Source: Mytilus edulis (lineage: Eukaryota > Mollusca > Bivalvia > Mytilida > Mytilidae). From it: DNA of 64,000 bases. The notes under the pieces are model-generated. The model was not told where the DNA came from. It did not search any database and saw only the letters and a program-made list of their open reading frames with translations. Below are positions 36,250 to 49,300 of the stretch, in pieces; the first letter of the stretch is position 1, and each line of letters starts with the position of its first letter. The stretch is from NCBI RefSeq assembly GCF_963676685.1, contig NC_092357.1:21046647-21110646 (forward strand), written 5' to 3'. Both the position numbers and the translations under genes were made by a program.

Positions 36250-38875
36250 CAAAATCATATTCAGTGTATATAAAGTGCGAATCCAGTCAGTTCATTTTCA
36301 CTGTTGTATGCGAGTATGTTCATTGTAGAATAAAGGATCACGGGAAAACTTTATTTGTTTACGTTTTGAAAATACCAAAATAATTGATTTGAAACTAAAT
36401 TTTAACATATTTTCATTATGATGTGTCTTTTTAATGTATAATAACAGTATTAAAGTTCATATATGTGTTATAAAAGCAACATAACATAGAATATCAGTTA
36501 TTAAAAGCGATCCATTTTCACTATAGATGCGATGAATTATCACTGTATGGCATTCATTTCTGATGTAGAATTTTCGAAAATGCGATGAATTTTTATTGTA
36601 GATTAATGTAATAATTAGACTTGCAACAAATGAAAAACTAATTTGATTACTTTAATATTTATATATATTTATAACTTGTGTCTATAGAAACTGGCTGGCC
36701 ATTTATACGTTTTCCCACAGTATTGACATGTGTGAACTGTATTGCCATGTTTCCCCGCAATGTTTTTTTTTCGGTTCGTATATTGCTATGATGTCGTTAT
36801 CGTCTGCGTCGTCCGAAGACCCATTTGGTTTCCGGACAACTTTAATTTAAGTGAATGGATCTATATAAATTTTAAAGAAGATTCAATACCACAAAAAGAA
36901 AGTTGGGATAATGTTGGGGATGATGGTTCCAACCGTTTACGAAAAAGGGGCATACAAGAAGCATGTTTTTAGTTTCAGGATAATTACTTGTGTATACGAA
37001 TTTTTATTGTTCTGAAATTGTACCACAGTGTTCAATACCACAAGTAGAATGTTAGGATTCATTTTGGGGTAATGGTACTAACAGTTTAGGAATGAAGGAA
37101 CAAAAAGGGACAAAAAACAATCATGTTTGTAGTTTCCGGATAATTACTTGTGTGTACGTTTTTGGATCTTTTTCGCATTGTACGACAAACCACAATGTCA
37201 CAAAGGGAAGATTGGGATTTGGTTCGGGGATAATTGCCCCAAACATGCAGAAATTAGGGGCAAAAGAAATGACAAAACAAACATTTTTCTAGTTTCCAGA
37301 TAATATCTTGTGTTCCAGTGTATGGACCTCTCTAAAATTGTACTACCACAGAGGTCGAACCCTGAACAGTTTGGTGGGGTTCGTGTTGTTTATTCTTTAG
37401 TTTTCTATGTTGTGTAGTGTGTGCTGTTGTGTGTTTGTCTTTTTCATTTTTAGCCATGGTGTTGTCAGTTTGTTTTAGATTTATGAGTTTGACTGTCCCT
37501 TTGGTATTTTTCATCCCTCGTTTGTGGTACATGTAAGTATGTACACAACATTCAAGCTAGACTTAGTTTTGATGAAATAAAAAAAAATTGTTGAATTTCG
37601 GACCCTTTGGGCCTCAGTGTGGACCATTTCAATAACTTGGCCCAAAAAAAACAAAATTCAAAATATAATAACACGGTAAGATTCAGTATTCCAAAAAAAA
37701 CCAAATATTCAACTGTTGATGAAATCCAAAAGAATTTAGTTTGGACCCCACAAACTTGTTAAATGGGCCAAAAATTAAAACAATAATGATAAACACAATC
37801 ATGTATGGATTCAGCCTACCAAAGAACCTCAAATTTTAATTTGGACCCTGTGGGCCAATTTAAAACCGGACCCAAAATAAAAAAATATTACTTCAAAACC
37901 TCATTGAAATTGGTGATGAAATCAGTGATGAAGTTTCAATGCATTGGATAAAGATAACTACACTTTAAATAAAGATTCTGATGAATTATAAAAAATTCTA
38001 TGACATGCTTCTTCTGATTGGTAAATAGACCCATACTCGAAATCCAATGATAAAATTTGTTTGCATATGCGTATAATGACTACTGCAGAAACATGAATTT
38101 TATCAAATTGGCATGCATTTGAAAATATTTTGCATTAATCTAAAAACACTTTCAACTCTGAAATGATCCACATATTGTTATATAATGACAACGATGTGTT
38201 TTATTTGAAATAAATATTAATTCTATTGAATTTATTGGAGTGTTTAATCAAACTTTTCATCTCAAAGTCAACACTATCAAATCCTTTTCTTACTTTAATT
38301 ATTGTTTGAGCAAATCGGCTGAATTTTGAATTTAATGCATAAAAATTAATAAAATTCATACAGTGAAAATGCACCGCATATACAATACTAATGAATCGCT
38401 CTACAGTGAAAATGAAAGTAAAGTATCATTATTCAACAGTAAACATGACTCGCATAAAGATAGCATGATAGTGGAATTCAATACAATATGGACAAACTGA
38501 ATAACAAAAGCTATTCTACGTCATACAACATTAATACTTGTGTTGTAATGAATATTTTTTTTGCAACTACGTCTTTCCTGCTAGTTTTTAATCACCTGCA
38601 CGATTTGTTTGTATAACGTCCTAAATATTCACCTATTTCGGTATATATTTCACGTATGGATGGCTCTCGGCGCGATAAAAACCCGTTCCCATCTCTTATT
38701 TTGTATAACTTGTATTATTTATTACTAAATATAATACATGTGAACAATTTTCTTTATTTTATTCTAAAATCATATTTTTTTCGTCTGTTTATTTACCATT
38801 CTACATCAGAAATGCATGGCATATACAGTGAAAATGGTATTTTAGGATCCGCACTTTACATACACTGATATTGCA
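36250..38875. mobile_element. 2.6-kb element with inverted ends
   Basis: 'tcagtgtatataaagtgcga' near 36259 is answered in reverse near 38850-38871 ('ccgcactttacatacactga'). 'tcactgtatggcattcattt' near 36540 is answered near 38806-38830. The ends are diverged and interrupted. The interior contains other repeats (37340-37900) and no transposase frame. Confidence 0.5.
37340..37900 (+). repeat. Nested repeats: minus-strand 'gacaacaccatggc' copy in ladder-like array
   Basis: A ladder-family head ('ccacagaggtcgaaccctga') is interrupted at 37365-37530 by a minus-strand copy of the 20885 family. The array then resumes with 'tgtacacaacattcaagcta' and diverged units. The insertion shows relative age: the 20885 family moved after this array formed. 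Confidence 0.65.
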
Positions 38876-39344
38876 TCCACATATTGAATCTGTAAATTAC
38901 ACACAAGATAATATTTTGCCGTGGAATCTGTTGTCTGCTTGAAAAAGTTTTAGTTTTAAAGGACAAACATGCTGCAAAATTTGGAATCCAACGGAAAAAG
39001 TTGTCAAACGATTATAGACATTTTTGTATTTTGATAATATTTATTTAATCTAAAATTACTAAAAAAAATCTAGCTTGGAGAAAATATGCTACAATGATTG
39101 CTTTTCATGCAATTTTCGTTTTACTTAAGAATTACTAGATTTGTAAATAGAAAGAATTTTTTTTTGTTACCTTTTGAAAATACATACTGTTTACAGACCT
39201 TTCCATTTATATATATTTTCCACAAAACTGGTTCAACCAGTAATTGTTGACCTGTGTTCGGATATACACAAGACATTTTTTCTTGATCCTAGATAAGTTA
39301 GTTGTTTGATATAATATATTTACTGAGTGTGTTTTATTAAAAAA

Positions 39345-39610
39345 AAATGGTTGAAAGATACCAGAGGGACATTCAAACTCAAAAACAAACTTACAACGCC
39401 ATGGCTAAATACGAAAAAAACAAAGACAAACAATAGTTCACAAAACACAGAAAAATATGGTCTGAGCAACAGCAATCCTACTAAATACTGGGGTAATCTC
39501 ATGTGCTCCGGAAGGGTAATCTGATCCTGTGTTTATGTGGCACCCGTCTTGTTGCTCATGGCAATAGAAACCAGGCAATTATTTTTGATCGGTAGGTCAC
39601 ATTCGGGAAA
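39345..39610 (+). repeat. 'agataccagagggacattca' repeat copy
   Basis: Same family as at 20885, including 'acaacgccatggctaaatac' and 'gtgctccggaagggtaatct'. Short frames on both strands are artefacts. Confidence 0.65.
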
Positions 39611-40245
39611 AGGAGACGGGAAATTAGTAACGATATTTTGAACATATCCGTTATATCTGTGAAACCGATATCCTATAACGCTCAACCTACTCGTGAAAGC
39701 GTCCATCAAACTTACAAAGGAATGATATCAACTTCAACACTTTGAATTGTTAGCTTCCTTGTGAACAGCAACCATCTACCAAAGAAACCATGATAGAAAA
39801 TACAAGCCCTTAGATACTCTGTATATATTATGTTGGCTGCTTGTATTTTGCTACATAGAAAATGAAAGTTAACAACTGATTTCTGTTTCCAACCGACCCT
39901 CATTGTCAAGTTTTAAGTCAAGATAGCGGAAATTTTAGTAAAAAGGATACTGCTGACTCCTTTTTCTATCTTTCTAAGCAATTCCTATTTTATTGTACCC
40001 ATGGGAATGTCGTTTGTTTCTTTAAAAACACGTCCTCAAAACATAATGATGTTACAATGTCATGAAAATTTCGCCGAGTCTGAATTGATATGTGGAGTAC
40101 TACATTCGTTATCAGAGAGTTCATTATATATGAGCACTGTTATTCCCGCTATTTATTCAAAAGGTATTCTGAAATGCATAACCGAGAACAATACAATCGT
40201 TTCTTATACAATAAACGTGAACGTATGTACTACTTTGCTTTTATT

Positions 40246-40332
40246 CTAAGTCCATGTTAACACATGTACCCTCTCGATGCCATTTGAATTCACATAAACC
40301 ACTGGAGTTGTATCACATTTTTGATAGAAATA
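40246..40332 (-). CDS. Gene B exon 6 (terminal)
   Basis: 87 nt, acceptor 'tttatttgacag', stop TAG (40246-40248). It encodes YFYQKCDTTPVV and ends RVHVLTWT, one codon shorter than A and C. Confidence 0.82.
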   Translation of the reverse strand, partial: YFYQKCDTTPVVYVNSNGIERVHVLTWT

Positions 40333-43300
40333 CTGTCAAATAAAAAAACATATGGTTAAAGTAGAAACCAGAATATAAGATTTTCAATTGTTTAATTTAT
40401 TGATCTTTCAAGGTAAAAGTCCTCTCCATTTTTTTTCTTTGACGAAGATAATTTTCATCTATGGTTATTTAGTGAAGCGCTGTGTGAAACGGGGTTGCCA
40501 CCAAGTAGGAATTCTTTCACTGTTTATTTCTTTAGATCTTTAACATGAGCTGTTTTATCAAAAGCTCGTCAATAAAATGGGAGGTGCGTGTCACATTTTA
40601 AAACATACTTTTAACATCTGTAATTGCGTATCACATCCATACCACATGAGTCCACTTACCCCGATAAAATAGATTGAATTAAACAACAATACAAAGACAA
40701 TGGTTAGATATTGATTATGGTGTAAAGTTTACATATTACATATAATGATGTTCAATTATTCTCCATTTATACTAGTAGTTCTTACAACTGTTGTTTTTTT
40801 CTGACGAAAAGTATGACAAGTCAGTACCCTATCTTTTCGAATAAAACATCTTTTATTCGGATTTGATGTGATATATTTTTTTAAACCCCATCATCTATAC
40901 ATGTTTTATCAACATTTGCATTTGAAATAAAGATATTTGATTTTGTTTAAGGATGTACGAATTAAAAAAATCTAGAATTTAAAAATGATGCATAGGTCAG
41001 GAGAGCATTATTTAAGAAACAAATAAGTTTAAAATATCGTAGGTTATGGAACTCCTTTTAACAGTATTTGACTTTTTTTAAATGGCGGGAAAAGGCTGAC
41101 TCAAACTTTAAACTTGAATCAAGCATTGACATTATTTGGGTTTCAAAACGTATGTAAAAAAAATCTAGAATCTGATTAAATTTTGGTAATGACATTGCAT
41201 GAGCTATTGAAGTCTTCTATTAAAGGAAAGGCGGGTGATAATTGTTTACCCTGTCCCAAGTCAGGAATATGACAGTAGTTATTCATTTGTTTGATGTGTT
41301 TAAGCCTTTGATTTTGCCATTTTATAAGAGACTTTCCGTTTTGAATTTTCTCCTAAATTCAGTATTTTTGTGATTTTATTTTTTACCCTATATAGTATGA
41401 AAAACTCAAGGAGTACGGAAATTTGACAAGCATTCCTAATCCTGAACGAAAACATTCTTAAACTACTGTAGAAATTATTTATTGTTTAGCTGGAGCTGAA
41501 TAAGTTACATTTCGATAGTATATATTATGTTCCGAAAATCTAAGTCTTATTTTTAAAAGCAGCTATATTTAGAATTAAATGAATAGACCACTTCCGAGTT
41601 TGTAGGTCACCGGAAAACAACGCGTCAATTATGAACGCCTTAATGACGTCATTTGTCAGATAGAGGGTTCGCCCATATCCCTGCACTGGTAACGTTCATC
41701 AAGAGTCTTAGTGATCGTCATCGTGCAGGATTAACTAGAAATACAGTTTATTCTGTGCAATATAGCATGATCGCTTTCCAACCACTTGCTCAACATGGGA
41801 ACAGAAGTGACGATGCCTCGCAAGAATGATGTTCACTAAAACCAAGTTTTTGGCGGAAATGCATCGAACTCGAATGTTTTCAATGAGGAGCAAAAATACA
41901 AAAGTTTTTAAATATAAACAAAAAGTAAGTTTGCCAAATAATACACTTTTTCCGTGCATTATTTGTTTGCTCAGTGTTCCAAGCCGCATTTTGACTTAAT
42001 GAGGAATTATTATTATAGATAAAGCAAGGTGCTTTGGATTTTTTCTGTGATTGTAAATTGTTTGTCAGCTCGATGAATCGAAACACAAAGCAAATGGTTA
42101 TCAAGAGAGATAACTATATATTTTCATCATTTTTTTTCGGTGAATATATTCGTTCTTTATATGGGATTCAAGCGTCACTGACAAGTCTGTTTGTAGAAAA
42201 TCTTTCGTCTGGCGTACACACTTATAAACCTGGTATATCTGATGAGCTATTTTAATATTCTTATTTTCGCTTAAATTGATATAATGTATTATCTTATTTA
42301 CATGTATTTGTTTCCAAACAATATGTAACTTGTTGTACATTTTGATTTAATATTTAACTGTTGAAAATTACGTTTTGTGTAACAATGTAATAACCTACCC
42401 GTATTTCACTTCCGCTACATGATATAAGTATGCCTGCAAGTCTAACATTATCCTGATGGTAAAATATTGGCGTATATGGTTTTGCTGATTCTGAGCATGT
42501 GCCATCCCTAAAAAGAACCTGGTAATAGTAAAAGTATATAATTGACATTTTTTAATCATGTTTATTGAAAAAAGCACAAAAACAATAAGACATTTATAAA
42601 GTAGATAAACATATACATCATTTTAAAATCATTCAAACTTTAATGTCCAACTTGATTGAAACATTAAGGTGAAAAGTGAAATAACGAAAATACTGAACTC
42701 TACGGTTAATTCGAAACTGAAAGCCCCTCATCAAATGGCAAAATCTAAATAAATTGAGAATGGAAATAGGAAATATGTCATATTCATATAATCATAGTAC
42801 CATATAAGATCGTATGAAAATAAAGATACTACACATAGTGTACCGAAAAATTAACGGAAATAATTGCTAGCATGTTCTACAATTATTGATTAATTAAATC
42901 TATACTATTAAACGAGAACACCTCATTTTGGGTGTCGCTTCTCTTCTTTCCACAATAAATTAATCAACACGCCTCTGTGTCCTATAGGTACAGTGCATAG
43001 TCACATTTGTCATCCATTTATATGATTATTCAGATTGAGTTATTTTGGGAGAAAAACGAGAAAAAAGGCATCCGGATATTGTCCCGTCATTGGACGAAAT
43101 TTTAAGTCAGATTAGACTTCCGGTTTGCGTTTTTCTGTATACTTTGAACATACATATACTACAAATAAAGTGTATTTAAATTCTATCTGCTATCATTTTC
43201 AAGTTTACTATCCACTGCGGTCACAGAGTTTATTAAATGGAGAGGGTCTGCATACTATATCAATTGACCACCATAAATCGATTAGTAATCAAACGAGAAA

Positions 43301-46300
43301 ACTAGCGGCCATACTTATGTACAAAAAATGAACGAAAAACAAATATGTAACACATAAACAAACGAAAACCACTGAATTACAGGTTCCTTACTTAAATGTT
43401 CATAACATACTAAATGTATGTTCATATTGAAATTGATAGAAAACCAAAAAATTGGGAATTTTGGAAATGAAGGAGGAGAGATAAAAAAAAACATTAACCA
43501 ATAACCAATAACCTATGAATCATGATACATTTGCTAAAATTCTCCAGTCATTCAATATTTTACAAAATTCTTCCAACAACACTTTACATACTTTATACTA
43601 CGCTCTGAATGCCCGCGATTTCGCGGGTGTGTTCTAGTGTATTATATGTTACTATCTATGAAAAGAGAGACAGCATTGACTTCATAAGAAATTCCCTGTC
43701 CCAAGTCAGGAATATGAAAGTTGTTATCCATTTGTTTGATGTGTTTGAGCTTTTGATTTTGCCATTTGCTTATGGCTTTCCGTTTAAAAAAAATCTCGAA
43801 GTTTGGTATATTCATTATAATAATATCACTTTTTACTGTTTCTGGTGCTTTTTTACTGTATACCTAAGGATCAATTTGAATACAAGTTTATTGCAAATGT
43901 TGGATGTTAGTTGAATATAAGTAGAACATTGTTTGTTTTGTTTTAAAAAAATGTATCTTAAGGTGTCACCTAACACTACAGGGAGATAACTCTGTTAAAA
44001 TCAGTTAAACATTTTAATCACGTTGTTTTGTTCAGGAAATATTCATGATATTATGTTTTCAATGATCAAAATCACTGTTTGTCAAACTGCTATATATCAA
44101 ATGAAATTTTCCGAAAAAGGGTTTGGTTCAAGTTTTTTGAAATTTTAGAGTTTTGTCAAAGGATCAAAGTTGATCTTTTGTCAAAGTATTATGAAAATTT
44201 AAAGAGTCAAATCATTTTTAGTCAGGGTGTTTGGTTCCACCTTTAAAACTCTTCTTATGAAACTTTATTTATTTCGTCCCTCTTTTATTTGTAAATTTGA
44301 CCCGACATTTAAAATTCGTCATCATGATCATAACGAATGAAGAAATAAAATGCTGCATCCAAACTAATTAAACCTAAAAACAAACAAAAAACCACCTGAT
44401 TTCGATTTGATATTGATTTGAAATTAACTATTTACAAACATTTGAATTTTTCAAAATGCTTAGCATTTTCTACCTAAAGAAATGATTATCTTAGGCTGTA
44501 CTTGGCAAAACTTGTAAAATCTTGTGTATATGAGACGCACACTGTTAATCCTAGTATCTATGTTGATTTTTGTTCACAAACAATAATTTCGCCTTTACGC
44601 AGTTTGCCACTTAATCCAAGGGTCTTATTGTTGGTACAGTGTAACTTTTCAAACCGACTAACTAGGGGACTTGGAGAAAATGTCGGATTCAGCAGGGTGT
44701 CGGAATACTCAGGTTTTTTCTGCAAGGGTGGACATATTTTGGGACCATGAAAATGTGTCGGTTTAAGCAGGATGTTGGAATATTCAGGTATCTGACTAGG
44801 CAGGTTACACTGCAAAAGGAATCCACATATATCTTATATTCAATTTATTGGTTGTTACTATCATGATTATAGTAAAGTAGAATGATTAGTTTTATTTTGT
44901 CATATTATTTTGTTTATTTTATATTTTATTCTGTTTGCACCGCAGCAGAATTTCTAGTAGTAAGTCTTGCGTGTTTAATACAATTATGGTAAAATACAAC
45001 TATTGAGAGTACTGTGATAAAGATTGATTTAAGAAAACGACTTGTATTCATTCAAAAAATATGAATTTCGCTATCACAAATCATGTATAGCATCGGAACT
45101 AAACACATTTATTTAAAAACCAGTTGTTGGCATGACACGGGTTATGTTCTTCTTATATATGTTATGATGGTATGATACTAAACCCCTCACGGGACGGATT
45201 GTGCCTGATATTCATATGATGAAGACATAATCTTTCAATCAGTTTAATTGAAGTCTGGAGCTGGCATGTCAGTTAACTGCTAGTAGTCTGATGTTATTTA
45301 TGTAATATTGTCATTTTGTTTATTTTCTTTGGTTACATCTTCTGACATCAGACTCGGACTTCTCTTGAACTGAATTTTAATGTGCGTATTGTTATGCGTT
45401 TACTTTTCTGCATTGGCTAGAGGTATAGGAGGAGGGTTGAGATTTTTGCGCCTGTCCCAAGTCAGGAGCCTCTGGCCTTTGTTAGTCTTGTATTATTTTT
45501 AATTTTAGTTTCTTGTGTACAATTTGGAGTTTAGTATGGCGTTCATTATCACTGAACTAGTATATATATTTGTTTAGGGGCCAGCTGAAGGACGCCTCCG
45601 GGTGCTGGAATTTCTCGCTGCATTGAAGACCTGTTGGTGACCTTCTGCTGTTGTCTTCTCTATGGTCGGGTTGTTTTCTCTTTGACACATTACCTATTTC
45701 CATTCTCAATTATACCTAAGACTTGTTTAAGGTAGCACAATACAAAGATTTTTTTACTTCCAATCACTAACCTTTGAAATGCTGTAACTTTCTTTTAAAT
45801 GCATAGAAAATAATAAAAGAGGTATATATAAAGAGATAAAAGATCAATCTTTTAAATGGATGCAATATTTTTATTATGCAATCATTATGTAATCAATTAT
45901 TATGTAATTAGTGGCAAAATATGGGTAAGTTCACTTCAATGAATTTAGCTCTATCATCTCTTTAACTATACAGAAAATTTTAACGAAATCTTAATCAACA
46001 CATTATGGGCTTCAAAAGCGTGTCTCAGATTGTCTCTATAGTATTCCATTCTCTCATAAATCTCTAATTAGTGTAAACATCCTAACCACATAAACGAAGA
46101 TAATGGTTAATTAGGTGTAAAATTTGTTCTATTCATTCTATCTGAAATCTGAGACACCCTTTTGTAGATAATTGCCATAGGAACAACATATAATAAAATC
46201 AACCCTCTAGGGATACTTATGCAGAAGCTAATTACATTTGAAAGTGGAAATTTGGTGAAAAATATTTTAGACACAGTTAACATTATAATTGGTTACATAA

Positions 46301-49300
46301 TTGTTGCATAATACTAACATTGCATTAAGGTGAAAGAAAAATCTGTTAGCTATCCAAAACTACCACTTTTATAAATTTTCAAGCATTTTTAAGAAAGTTA
46401 CAGCGTTTTAAAACTTGGGAGTTGGAGTTATAAAATCTTTGTATTGTGCTACCTTAAGATTGTAAAACTTACTACTTTTCATTTTACCGATAATTTGCAA
46501 TTTTGTTTAATACATGTGGAATACCTGTTCTCCCTCGATCCACCTAGCACTCTCAGGAGCGTTGCACAGTGTCATAACTAGAGCATCGTTACCATGGCGG
46601 CCCTTGCCATTCAGACATGTTGTAGCATTCACATTCTCGACAAACTGGTTTCTGGCAACAGCGTCAAAAATTGCAACAATGTCACATGTACTAGAATGTG
46701 GTTTACTTGTGGTTATAGGTGAACCAGTCACGACTGGTAACGGTGCATTCGTGTGAACTTAAATACAAAGGGTGTAAATAAAGTATGTAAAAAGATTAAT
46801 AAGTTAGCCCATTTTTATTGTATAAATTACGTCTACAGTAGGTCACCGATATTTATATCTCGTTGACTGATAAAGGTAACGGACACAAACTGAGCATGAC
46901 CACAAAACGAAGCAATACCTGGCGCAACGATAGTTTTAGCGTCTCATGCTATGCCTGCATCATCATGCACATTCACAATCAGTCAAAATGTTACAATCGG
47001 GATAAGGACACAATCAGTACATTTACAGATCAGACGTCTTTGAATGTGGTTGTTAAACTTGATAGATGCTTTTGTGTGCTTCTTTGTTAAATATTTTTTT
47101 TTTGGTTGTCTAATTGAGATTGGGACACGGTGATGACTGCAGTACCCTTATTATAACAGTTTTAAATATTATGTCTGTTTTGTTCACGCATCGTTGTAAA
47201 TGAAATGGAATTTGATGCGATTGTCATACAAGTGAGAGGTTAAGTGCTATAAAACAAGATTCAATCCACCATTTTCTACATTTGAAAATGCCTGTACCAA
47301 GTCAGGAATATGACAGTTGTTGTCCATTCGTTTTATGTGTTTTATCATTTGATTTTGCCATTTGATTAGGGACTTTCCGTTTTGAATTTTCCTCGGAGTT
47401 CAGTATTGTTATTTTACTTTTTTCTATGTATGTTGAATTGTCGTTTGTTTCTGTTGCACTTCAGTGTTCTATTGTTTCGTTGTTTTCCTCTTATAGTTGA
47501 TGTGTTTCCCTAGGTTTTGTTTGTAACCGGATAATGGTTACACGCCTCTTTGTTTTAAAGATTTATTAATAATCAATTGTACAATAGTCATTATCAATTA
47601 ATTAAAGAATATTGTATCTTGTTTAAAGTCTGAATAAAACTTACCATCGCATTGAATATGACAGTGTCTGCAGTGTTCACATCCTGAAAAGGGGAGAAAA
47701 TTAGTAAATAGGAATGTCTTTAGTTCCTCCACAAATATTAACTTCATTATGAAAGTCTTTTAGCTGTACATTTGTGGATTGAGACTTAGACAGAAAACAT
47801 CTATCTACTGAAAAAAACATCAGATATACCAGTCGTATAATTTGGTACGCCAACCGCGAGGGTCGTCCATTTATTACTCAATATGACAATTGAGAGTGGA
47901 TAAAGTTAAAGTTATGTATATGTATTTAGTTTATGAAATGATTTACTCATAAGTGATAAACATCATTGCCCACAATGTATACACGATAATGAAACTTACG
48001 CATTTATAACGGGCATAACATTTGAATCTGGTTTTGAGAATTCACATTTACTTCAATAAATAAACAAAAAAAATGATTGATTGTTGTATGATAAGATATA
48101 GAGTAAATACTATTCATGTTATTATCAACACGGAAACAGAAAGTTAAACAAATCTTGTTTTTGCCTCATCTAGGAAAAACGGGGTTTATAAAAGTTATAA
48201 TTATAAAACCTACGAATATCCCGAAATATAGAAATTAACCGAAAATCCTAAAAAGTAAAAAAAACAAAAATTCCGAACTCCAAGGCAAATTCAAACGGAC
48301 AGTTCCAAAATAAAAGTTCGTTTTTTTACTTTAATGTCTGTTTGTTTTTTCACACTGTTGTCACTATAAAGAAATTTTATACGACGACTGCAATACAAGT
48401 GAGAGGTTTAGCTAGCTATAAAACACGTCTACTCCATCATTTGCTTTATCAGAAAATGTCTGTTTTAAGTTAGGAATATGACAGTTGTTTTCCATTCGTT
48501 TGATGTGTTTGCACTTTTCATTTTGCCATTTCATTAGGGACTTTCCGTTATGAATTTTTCTCAGAGTTCGATATTTTTGTTTTGCACTTTATACCTGTAT
48601 GATGTTAATGTTTAAGATTAGTATGTTTGCAATAGTAGATACACATAACAAAATGATGCTCATGTTTACAAAGGCAGACAAATATACAATTTGAGTGTTG
48701 TCCTTGGTTCTTTTCCGTTTAATTTGTTTTAGTAGATTGTTTGTTTTGTTATAAATTTTGGCGTTGATATTTTCATTAGATTTTTTTGTTCATGTTGGAG
48801 CCTTTAATAGGTGACTACATGGATAAGGCTTTTCTTATCGTTAAAGGCCATACGATTGGATATGATTGCGTGCGTCAACTTATTCGAATTCTAGTGGATA
48901 GTTGTCTCATTGACACTCGTATCACATCTCCTTATTTGTATACAGAATGATGGTCATGGTTACAGAGACAGATATTATTTTGACTGATGTTCATAGAACC
49001 TGTATGATGTTCGGGTTACCGATGTCAGATAAACGTGTCTAAATTATGTATTTATTAACTATCAATATCACATTGGTTTATTGTTATATTGGGAACATAT
49101 GTTCATGTTTAGAATAATATTTAAATTATTTTAGCATAACAATAGGTCACCTTGACTAAGTTAAGAGTTTAAATATTTTTATATGATAGCACGGACTACT
49201 TATTCTCGGTATAAGTAAACTCATCATCAATACCAAGATTATTTTTTTTTTGTATTTGCGCCAGTCGCGCTTTAGTTTACATTGAAAATATCTATTCATA

